Of a stretch of 64,000 nt of DNA, positions 25,280 through 39,204 are shown in pieces. Made by a program: the position numbers and the translations under genes. The number at the start of each line of letters is the position of its first letter. Position 1 is the first letter of the stretch. Source of the stretch: Candidatus Lutibacillus vidarii (GTDB taxonomy: Bacteria; Actinomycetota; Actinomycetes; Actinomycetales; Dermatophilaceae). The notes under the pieces are model-generated. The model made no database searches. It was not told where the DNA came from and saw only the letters and a list, made by a program, of their open reading frames with translations. The stretch is from positions 434,001-498,000 of the forward strand of contig JADKGA010000002.1 of NCBI GenBank assembly GCA_016717165.1, read 5' to 3'.

Positions 25280-26626
25280 ATGACCCTCACCCCGACCCGG
25301 ACCTCTTCCCGTACCGCGACCCCGCCGCTCATCGATGACGCGCCGCTGTCCGCCTTCCACCGCAAGCTGACCGTCTTCTCCTCGGCCGGCCCGTTCATCG
25401 ATGGCTACGCGATCTCGATCATCGGGCTGACCTGGCCGACGATGACCCAGGCCGTCCCGATCTCCACGTCCGACCAGGGGCTCATCGCCGCGGCCGTCCT
25501 CGTCGGCATCTTCGTGGGGGGTCTGGTCTTCGGCCGGGTCACCGACGCAGTGGGAAGACACCGCCCGTATGTCGCCGTGCCGCTCGCGATCCTGGTCGTC
25601 TCGATGCTCTCCTTCGCAGTGTCCAACGTCTGGCAGATCCTCGCCCTGCGCTTCCTCACCGGCCTCGCCATCGGGGCCGACTACCCGATCGCGACCTCGC
25701 TGCTTGCCGAGTTCCTCCCGTCGAAGAACCGGGGGCGGATGCTCGGCGCCACCTTCGTCGTGTGGACCGCCGGCGCAGCTGCGGCGCCGGCCATCGCCAT
25801 GATGTGCACTGCGTGGGGTGGCGCTGCCGCCTGGCGCTGGATGCTCGCCAGCTCGGGCTTCCTCGCGTTGGTCGTCTTCTTCATGCGGCTGCACACGCCG
25901 GAGTCGGCCCGCTGGTTGCAGAGCAAGGGCCGTCTCGACGAGGCCGAGCATGTCATCACCACGGTTTTCGGTCCCCAATACGATATCCGCAGTCTCGGCG
26001 AGCCGGAGTCCGTGCCGGAGGGCAAGGCGTCATACGGGACGGTCTTCCGCGCCCCATACCTGACCCGCACCCTCTTCGTCGGGATCTTCTGGATGTGCCA
26101 GGTCATCCCACTGTTCTCGATCTACTCCTTCTCGTACGACCTGTTGGCGACGGTCTCGATCAAGGGCAATGGCGCGGAGTTCTTCCTCAACGCCCTCTTC
26201 GTCGTCGGCGGGGTGGCCGGGCTCCTCCTCGTCGACCGGGTCGGCCGCAAGAACCTCCTCATCTACTCCTTCGGCGTGATCACCGTCGTGTGGTTCCTCG
26301 CCGGACTCATCCCCGGCCTCCCCGCGCTAGTCACCCTCGCGGCGGTGTGCATCTTCGCGATCCTCAACGGTGGCTCGAACTTCCTCGAGGTGGTCTACCC
26401 CAACGAGCTCTTCCCCACCGAGGTCCGCGCCACGGCGACCGGCATCGGCACTGCGGCCAGCCGGATCGGCGCTGCGGTGGCGGTCTACCTCATGCCCTTC
26501 GCCCTGCAGCACGGCGTCAACGTCGTCCTCATCGCCGGCGCCATTGTCTCGCTCGTCGGCCTGGCCGTGACGCTGGCGTGGGGCGTCGAGACGGCGGGCA
26601 AGTCGTTGAGTACCGCCGCCGGCTAA
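25280..26626 (+). CDS. MFS transporter, sugar/acid-transporter-like
   Basis: 448-residue 12-helix transporter. Typical loops are FGRVTDAVGRHRPY between helices 2 and 3, RFLTGLAIGADYPIATSLLAE with the conserved arginine and helix-4 glutamate region, PESARWLQSKGRLDEAE after helix 6 and LFPTEVRATATG before helix 11, as in the sugar/aromatic-acid transporter branch. ATG 25280 follows AAGGAGAG. Divergent from pucR with an operator between, so it is likely a second uptake system of the same regulon. Substrate cannot be named. Confidence 0.86.
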   Translation: MTLTPTRTSSRTATPPLIDDAPLSAFHRKLTVFSSAGPFIDGYAISIIGLTWPTMTQAVPISTSDQGLIAAAVLVGIFVGGLVFGRVTDAVGRHRPYVAVPLAILVVSMLSFAVSNVWQILALRFLTGLAIGADYPIATSLLAEFLPSKNRGRMLGATFVVWTAGAAAAPAIAMMCTAWGGAAAWRWMLASSGFLALVVFFMRLHTPESARWLQSKGRLDEAEHVITTVFGPQYDIRSLGEPESVPEGKASYGTVFRAPYLTRTLFVGIFWMCQVIPLFSIYSFSYDLLATVSIKGNGAEFFLNALFVVGGVAGLLLVDRVGRKNLLIYSFGVITVVWFLAGLIPGLPALVTLAAVCIFAILNGGSNFLEVVYPNELFPTEVRATATGIGTAASRIGAAVAVYLMPFALQHGVNVVLIAGAIVSLVGLAVTLAWGVETAGKSLSTAAG

Positions 26627-26639
26627 CCGCGACCTCCGC

Positions 26640-26676
26640 GCGGCCCGCTCCCTTGTCGCCGAGGGGAACGGGCCGC
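26640..26676 (+). terminator. Terminator-like hairpin after the MFS gene
   Basis: GCGGCCCG (26640-26647) pairs with CGGGCCGC (26669-26676); the interior has further partial pairing (CTCCC with GAGGGG). No T tract. Confidence 0.5.
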
Positions 26677-26760
26677 GGCCATGTCTGGGATCCCCCGCGG
26701 CCGGCGGTCGCAGCTCCGACCGCTCCGCATCGTCGGCGGCTCAGGCCTAGTCAGGCGAAA

Positions 26761-26774
26761 AGTACGGATGTACC
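26761..26774. promoter_or_regulatory. Dyad operator O5 (P-loop gene promoter)
   Basis: AGTACGGATGTACC, both GTAC half-sites with 4-bp spacing, in an unusually A/T-rich patch (GAAAAGTAC...TACCATTTTAG) about 90 bp before the start of the cyclic 2,3-diphosphoglycerate synthetase-like gene. Confidence 0.65.
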
Positions 26775-26861
26775 ATTTTAGTGGCGGGTCCCGAAACCAG
26801 GACTACCCAGGGCGTACGGGTGTGTCGGTCTCGTCGGTCGATCTCAGCCATGGAGACAGCG

Positions 26862-28178
26862 ATGGAACCACAGAAGGTCGTCATTCTCGGCGCTGCCGGC
26901 CGCGACTTCCACGACTTCAACGTGCTGTACCGGGATAACCCGGCGTACCGGGTGGTGGCGTTCACGGCGACGCAGATCCCGGATATCGCGGGGCGGGCGT
27001 ATCCGGCGGTCCTGGCCGGGTCGCTCTATCCGGACGGTATCCCGATCGTTGACGAGGCCGAGCTGACCGAGCTGGTCACCCGGGAGTCGGTCGATGTCGC
27101 TGCCTTCGCGTACTCCGATGTCACCCACGAGCGGGTCATGCACCTGGCCTCGCAGTGCATCGCCGCGGGCGCGGACTTCGTCCTGCACTCGGCTGCGCAC
27201 ACGATGGTGAGGTCGACCAAGCCGGTCATCTCGATCTGCGCGGTCCGTACCGGGGTGGGGAAGTCACAGACCTCGCGGTATGTCGTGGACATCCTCAAGT
27301 CGATGGGCAAGAAGGTCGTCTCGGTGCGCCACCCGATGCCCTATGGCGACCTGGCCAAGCAGGCCGTGCAACGGTTCGCGTCCTACCAGGACCTGGACCG
27401 GCACGAGTGCACCATCGAGGAACGCGAGGAGTACGAGCCGCACATCGACCAGGGCTTCGTCATCTACGCCGGGGTCGACTACGAGGCGATCCTGCGCGAG
27501 GCCGAGAAGGAAGCCGACGTCATCTTGTGGGACGGCGGGAACAACGACCTGCCGTTCTACCGACCCGACCTGCACATCGTCCTGGCCGACCCGCTGCGCC
27601 CGGGCCACGAGGCGACCTACCACCCCGGTGAGGCCAACGTGCGGATGGCCGATGTCGTGGTCATCAACAAGTGCGACTCGGCCCGGCCCGAGGATATCGC
27701 CGCGGTCGAGGCGTCCGTGGCCGCGCTGAACCCGAAGGCCCGGATCGTCCTGGCCGACTCCCCGGTCACCGTCGACGATGTCGCCGCCGTCGCCGGCAAA
27801 CGGGTCGTCGTCATCGAGGACGGCCCGACCCTGACCCACGGGTCGATGTCCTTCGGTGCCGGAGTGGTCGGTGCCCGCGCCGCCGGGGTGGCCCAGATCG
27901 TCGACCCCACCCCGTACGCCGTCGGCTCGATCGCGGCGACCTACGCGAAGTACCCCAACGCCCGCGGGATCCTCCCCGCCATGGGGTACGGCGACGCCCA
28001 GACCCGCGACCTCGAAGCCACCATCGAAGCCATGGACGTCGACGCCGTCGTCTCCGGCACCCCCATCGACCTCACCCGCGTCCTCTCGGTCTCCAAACCG
28101 ATGACCCGAGCCCGCTACTCCCTCGCCGAGCGCCAACCCGGCCAGCTCGAGGCGGAGGTCGTCAAGATCCTCAGCTGA
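26862..28178 (+). CDS. P-loop protein similar to cyclic 2,3-diphosphoglycerate synthetase
   Basis: 438-residue soluble protein. The N-terminus VVILGAAGRDFHDFNVLYRD is a Rossmann-like start; at about residues 126-137 RTGVGKSQTSR is a P-loop, followed by VSVRHPMPYGDL. Later come LWDGGNNDLPF, VINKCDSA (NKxD-type guanine-specificity motif) and LTHGSMSFGAGVVGARAAG. These match my recollection of the family holding archaeal cyclic 2,3-diphosphoglycerate synthetase (predicted GTPases, COG2403), whose bacterial members lack an established function. ATG 26862 has GGAGA 5 nt upstream; ATG 26850 is an alternative. Its own operator and location tie it to the arc locus. Confidence 0.75.
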   Translation: MEPQKVVILGAAGRDFHDFNVLYRDNPAYRVVAFTATQIPDIAGRAYPAVLAGSLYPDGIPIVDEAELTELVTRESVDVAAFAYSDVTHERVMHLASQCIAAGADFVLHSAAHTMVRSTKPVISICAVRTGVGKSQTSRYVVDILKSMGKKVVSVRHPMPYGDLAKQAVQRFASYQDLDRHECTIEEREEYEPHIDQGFVIYAGVDYEAILREAEKEADVILWDGGNNDLPFYRPDLHIVLADPLRPGHEATYHPGEANVRMADVVVINKCDSARPEDIAAVEASVAALNPKARIVLADSPVTVDDVAAVAGKRVVVIEDGPTLTHGSMSFGAGVVGARAAGVAQIVDPTPYAVGSIAATYAKYPNARGILPAMGYGDAQTRDLEATIEAMDVDAVVSGTPIDLTRVLSVSKPMTRARYSLAERQPGQLEAEVVKILS

Positions 28179-28228
28179 CGGGCAGCGCGGCTCACGCCGC
28201 GCCACGGGCCACGGCCCGTCGGAAGGGG

Positions 28229-28266
28229 GTCCGGGTGGGTGGGTCGTCAGACCCACCCACCCGGAC
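28229..28266 (+). terminator. Strong terminator after the P-loop gene
   Basis: Perfect 17-bp stem GTCCGGGTGGGTGGGTC (28229-28245), loop GTCA, GACCCACCCACCCGGAC (28250-28266). No long T run. Confidence 0.75.
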
Positions 28267-28385
28267 ATCGTTCTCCCCGTGATGTCGAGCCCGGACCCCG
28301 CCGGGGCCGCCATACACTGTGGCTGCCCATGGCGTCTGCCGGGGGAGGAGACCGTCGTCGTACCCGTGGATCAGGGGCTGAGCAG

Positions 28386-28988
28386 ATGAGTGGCGCACGT
28401 CGGGCCAAGACGCCCAAGGGGCAGGACCGTCGGCAGCAGATCGTCGATGCCGCGGCCGAGATGCTGCGGGTCGGCGGCCCCGGTGTCGTCTCTCACCGTT
28501 CGGTGGCGCGCCAGGTCGGCTGCTCCCTGTCCGCGATGACGTACTACTTCTCCGGCCTGGAGGACCTGCTCGAGGAGGCCGGGCGGATCAATATCGCGCG
28601 CTGGGCGCGGCGGGCCGAGGGGGTCGCGGAGAGCCTTGAGCTGGGCGAGAAGGTCAGCGACCGCGCCGCAATCGTCGACCACATCCTGGCCGCTACGCTG
28701 CCGGTCGACGAGATCCTCCTCGGTCACTACCAGCAGCTGGTGGCGGCCGGCGCCTCGGACCCGGTGTCGCGCGCGTACCGCACCGGCCGGGACCGGCTCA
28801 ACGCGGCGCTGTCCCGCGTCCTCGACAGCTGCCAGGTCGACTGTGAGCCGGCTCTGGTCATCGGCCTGGTCGACGGGGCGGCGGTCTCGGCACTGAGCGA
28901 GGGGCGCGACGTGCGGGCGACTGCGACGACGCTGCTGGAGATGATGCTCGACAAGCTCGAGGCGATGAAGTCCGCCGCCCGCCCCTGA
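28386..28988 (+). CDS. TetR-family transcriptional regulator
   Basis: 200-residue regulator. N-terminal helix-turn-helix at about residues 15-65: RRQQIVDAAAEMLRVGGPGV, VSHRSVARQVGCSLSAMTYY, then FSGLEDLLEEAG, the TetR pattern. The C-terminal ligand domain is helical and unassigned (PaaX/TetR_C-like end GLVDGAAVSALSEGRD). ATG 28386 is preceded by AGGGG at long spacing. It is the last gene of the accessory block, separated from the P-loop gene by a strong terminator. It and PucR are the two candidate readers of the GTAC dyads. Confidence 0.85.
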   Translation: MSGARRAKTPKGQDRRQQIVDAAAEMLRVGGPGVVSHRSVARQVGCSLSAMTYYFSGLEDLLEEAGRINIARWARRAEGVAESLELGEKVSDRAAIVDHILAATLPVDEILLGHYQQLVAAGASDPVSRAYRTGRDRLNAALSRVLDSCQVDCEPALVIGLVDGAAVSALSEGRDVRATATTLLEMMLDKLEAMKSAARP

Positions 28989-29002
28989 CCCGGCGACGGA
29001 AC

Positions 29003-29025
29003 CCCGGGAGAGGAACAGTCCCGGG
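29003..29025. terminator. Short hairpin between converging TetR and DUF2252 genes
   Basis: CCCGGGA (29003-29009) pairs with TCCCGGG (29019-29025), 9-nt loop, in the 37-bp gap between two converging stops. Possible bidirectional terminator. Confidence 0.45.
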
Positions 29026-30444
29026 TCAGCACAGACCGAGGGCCGTTGCGAGGCCGGCGACCAGCTCGTCGCCGTCGACCGTGGTCGCCGACGAGAGAGC
29101 ACCCGACTTGGCCGCCGCTCGGAAGGTCGCCGTGTCCGAGCGAACCTGCTTCGCGTAGGCGACCGCGAAGTCCCCTGCGGCCCGCTCGACCCGGCCGGAC
29201 CGCCCGAGATAGGCATCCAACGCCAGCACATCGCCGGTCCGGGCGTGCGAGCGGGCCAGGGTGTGGCCGCAGAGCTGGGCGTACTCGACCAGCCCAGCCG
29301 AGGTCAGGGTGGTCAGGTCCGGGGCCCACTTCATGTCGCGCAGCTGCCGGACGTAGAAGGGCACCCCGGTGGCGCTCCGGGTCGACCCGAGAAATACGTC
29401 CGGGTCCGGCTGGATCAGCGCCGCGGAGGTGACCACGCGGTCGGCATACGAGCCCTCGTCCGGCACCTGGGTGACGCCGGACAGGGCCGACTCCTGGGCC
29501 TGCTTGACCTGGAGGATGAGGAGGTCGTCGCGGATCGGCCCGCGGAGCAGCACGATGAAGTCCATCAGCCCGACGCTGCCGACCCCGACGACCTTGTGGC
29601 CCACGTCGACGATGAAGTACCGACTCATCGCCTCGCGTCGGGCCGGGGGAGACGCGGCGACATAGTGCTCGACGATGTCGACGACGGCCCGCCCGACCGG
29701 GCTGGTCAGCCCGAGCCGGACCACCGTCGGGGCCTTGTCGACGAAGCGCCGCGTCGGCCCGTCCCCCTTCGTCAGCGACGTGACCGCCGACCACGTGGTC
29801 AGGCCGCGGGCGGCCGCCCGGTCCTTGCGCAGGTCGGTGCGCATGACCCGGCCGAGCCGGTCGCGCTTCACCCACGCGCCCAGGGCCAGCGCGTCCTCGC
29901 GGGCGTACCAGTTGGTGAGCGCGGTGCGGGCCGCGCGCTCCCGGACGGACTGCCGGTATGCCGCCCCGGCCTGCCGGGCCGCGGTCAGCCCGACGCCCTG
30001 TGAGGCGCCCATCTCGCGGGCAGCGAGGATGCACGAGGTGGCCAGGCGCAGCAGGTCCCACTCGAACGGCCCGGGCAGTGACTCGTCGAAGTCGTCGAGG
30101 TCGAAGACGACCCGGCGGTCCGCAGCGGCGAAGAAGCCGAAGTTCGACAGGTGCGCGTCACCGGAGAGGCGCACGTCCAGACCGGTCGCCGGGCGGCCGG
30201 CCAGGTCGGTGGCCATGACGACGGCGCTGCCGCGGTAGAAGGCGAACGGGGTGGCCGCCATCCGGGCGTGCCGCAGTGGCAGCAGAGCCGGGATCCGGGG
30301 GGGCTCCTGGGCGAGCAGAGCGGCGACCGGGTCGGGCCGGTCCGGGGCCGGGGACCAGTCCGCCAGGCTGCGGCGGGAGCGGAGCGAGCGGGCCGCGTGA
30401 CCAGTGGCGACCCGAGCAGGGCCGGTGAGCGGTGGCGCTGTCAT
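29026..30444 (-). CDS. DUF2252 family protein
   Basis: 472-residue protein matching the DUF2252 family, which has a kinase-like fold and no established function. Recognisable stretches: RMAATPFAFYRGSA, LSGDAHLSNFGFF, FDLDDFDESLPGPFEWD, VVGVGSVGL and RQLRDMKW. The DAHLSNFG and DLDDFDE motifs recall aminoglycoside phosphotransferase-like catalytic and metal-binding loops. ATG 30444 begins MTAPPLTG; an in-frame longer start about 100 bp upstream is possible but poorly supported. Monocistronic, convergent with the TetR gene, divergent from rpoB. Confidence 0.85.
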   Translation of the reverse strand: MTAPPLTGPARVATGHAARSLRSRRSLADWSPAPDRPDPVAALLAQEPPRIPALLPLRHARMAATPFAFYRGSAVVMATDLAGRPATGLDVRLSGDAHLSNFGFFAAADRRVVFDLDDFDESLPGPFEWDLLRLATSCILAAREMGASQGVGLTAARQAGAAYRQSVRERAARTALTNWYAREDALALGAWVKRDRLGRVMRTDLRKDRAAARGLTTWSAVTSLTKGDGPTRRFVDKAPTVVRLGLTSPVGRAVVDIVEHYVAASPPARREAMSRYFIVDVGHKVVGVGSVGLMDFIVLLRGPIRDDLLILQVKQAQESALSGVTQVPDEGSYADRVVTSAALIQPDPDVFLGSTRSATGVPFYVRQLRDMKWAPDLTTLTSAGLVEYAQLCGHTLARSHARTGDVLALDAYLGRSGRVERAAGDFAVAYAKQVRSDTATFRAAAKSGALSSATTVDGDELVAGLATALGLC

Positions 30445-30901
30445 TGTCGAACCGTAGTGTCCTGCTTCGGGATCCGGTAGATCGGTGGGCCGGTTGCCGG
30501 CGTCGCCGCGACCGGCGTCAGGCGGTGCCGTGGACATCACGAATGCGTGTCGACCCTTGACCACGGGCCCGTGTCGGGTCATTCTCGTGGTGTCCGCGCC
30601 GCGAGGTGCCGACGAACGCTGACAGCAACCGAGCCCGGCTCCCGACGACGAGAGCCACTCCGACGATGGACTGCCGTTCCGAGGGACACCCTCCGGCGGT
30701 CGCGGAGGTCCGGCTCGTGGCGCAGCGCCGACTGGACAGGGCTGTTCTCGGTCGGTATGCTGTCGCTTTGCGCTGCCTGTGTCCTCTACCTTCCTCATGT
30801 CTGGGCGTTCCGAGTGTGTCTGCCTCGGGTGCGTCCGCGTGGGGTGGGGGCGGGTCCAAGGAGCGCCGAACCAAACCGACAGGCCTGTGGAAGGACCACC
30901 C
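30445..30901. other. Gene-free region containing the rpoB promoter and leader
   Basis: 457 bp between the divergent DUF2252 and rpoB genes. The strongest signal is the promoter at 30733-30761. TTGACC at 30554 could be a -35 of a second promoter but has no good partner. The remainder reads as a GC-rich untranslated leader; I see no further structure by eye. Confidence 0.6.
30733..30761 (+). promoter_or_regulatory. Candidate rpoBC promoter
   Basis: -35 TGGACA at 30733-30738 (5 of 6 to TTGACA), 17-bp spacer, -10 TATGCT at 30756-30761. The best sigma-70-like promoter seen in the window; it predicts a leader of about 135 nt before the rpoB start. Confidence 0.65.
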
Positions 30902-34387
<3,486 letters not shown>

Positions 34388-34393
34388 CGGGAC

Positions 34394-34420
34394 GCCGGTA
34401 TGCCGCCCCGGCATACCGGC
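34394..34420 (+). terminator. Hairpin between rpoB and rpoC
   Basis: GCCGGTATGCCG (34394-34405), loop CCC, CGGCATACCGGC (34409-34420). A 12-bp perfect stem without T tract, carrying the recurrent GGTATGCC arm. Since rpoC has no evident own promoter it more likely processes or attenuates than terminates. Confidence 0.5.
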
Positions 34421-34474
34421 CCCCAGACCCGACCAGACCCGCACTGACCTGACGTAACAGAGAGAGAGACCCAC

Positions 34475-38383
<3,909 letters not shown>

Positions 38384-38398
38384 GCTCGGGTCATCTCG

Positions 38399-38447
38399 AC
38401 CGCCGACGGGCGGGTATGCCGAACCGGCATACCCGCCCGTCGGCGGT
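38399..38447 (+). terminator. rpoBC terminator
   Basis: The core 21-bp perfect stem is 38401-38421 pairing with 38425-38445 (loop AAC), extended by two more pairs to 38399 and 38447. Arms contain GGGTATGCCG/CGGCATACCC. The longest operon-end hairpin of the window. Confidence 0.85.
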
Positions 38448-38479
38448 TCGGCACCCCCACTGGCGTCGGATGGGCCGTA

Positions 38480-39196
38480 TCAGAGCCGGGAGCGGGAGTA
38501 GTCGTGCACCTGGCCGGCGAAGCCGTCGGCCAGCGGCTTCCAGGCCGCGCCGAGCGCCTCGTCAAGGGCCCTCACCTGCGCGTATGCCGCGTCGACGTCG
38601 ACGCCGGAGGGTGGCGCGAGAGCTCCCCAGGTGCAGAAGTCGGCCACGGTAACCTCGGGGTGGAACTGGACCCCCCAGGCGCGGTCGCCGACACCGAAGA
38701 CCTGGTTCTCGTATGTCGAACCGGCAACGAGTAGCCGCGCGCCGACCGGAAGCTCGACGACGACGTCGGAATGCCACTGCGCCGCAGGCAGACCGTCACC
38801 TGGCAGGTGGCCGACCAGGGGGTCACCGACCGCGGCAGCGGTCGGGCGGACCGTGACGACACCGCACTCCCACCCGGCGGCGCCACGCTCGACCCGACCC
38901 CCGAGCGCGAGGGCCATGAGCTGGCCGCCGAGGCACAGGCCCAGGGTCGGGACCCGGTCCTGGACACCGAGCCGGATCAGCGCCCGCGTGGCCGGCAGCC
39001 AAGGAGCGACCTCGTCCTCCCACGCTGCGGGGGAGCCGCCGAGGACGACGAGGCCGGCATACCCGGTGAGGTCGGTGGGAAGCGCGTCCCCGGCGGCCGG
39101 GCGCCGGATATCGACCGTGCACCCCGCGGCGGTGAGCCAGGGCTGGAACCGTCCCATTGACGCGTCGGCCTCATGCTCGATGACGAGGACCGGCAC
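38480..39196 (-). CDS. Class I glutamine amidotransferase-like protein (GMP synthase-like)
   Basis: 238-residue stand-alone GATase1 domain. The nucleophile elbow LGLCLGGQLMALALGG carries the catalytic cysteine, and GVQFHPEV holds the histidine and glutamate of the triad. The N-terminal VLVIEHEADASMGRF is typical of the GMP synthase-like amidotransferases encoded apart from a synthase partner. GTG 39196 is preceded by AGGAGG. It follows the PHP gene on the same strand with an 8-bp gap, so both are probably co-transcribed. Acceptor substrate unknown; some relatives act on gamma-glutamyl compounds. Confidence 0.87.
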   Translation of the reverse strand: MPVLVIEHEADASMGRFQPWLTAAGCTVDIRRPAAGDALPTDLTGYAGLVVLGGSPAAWEDEVAPWLPATRALIRLGVQDRVPTLGLCLGGQLMALALGGRVERGAAGWECGVVTVRPTAAAVGDPLVGHLPGDGLPAAQWHSDVVVELPVGARLLVAGSTYENQVFGVGDRAWGVQFHPEVTVADFCTWGALAPPSGVDVDAAYAQVRALDEALGAAWKPLADGFAGQVHDYSRSRL

Positions 39197-39204
39197 GGTG
39201 CCTC

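Noticed and set aside
16029..30901. Block between rplL and rpoB considered as a mobile island
   Set aside because: No integrase, transposase, attachment-site repeat or tRNA junction could be seen, so no mobile element is annotated.
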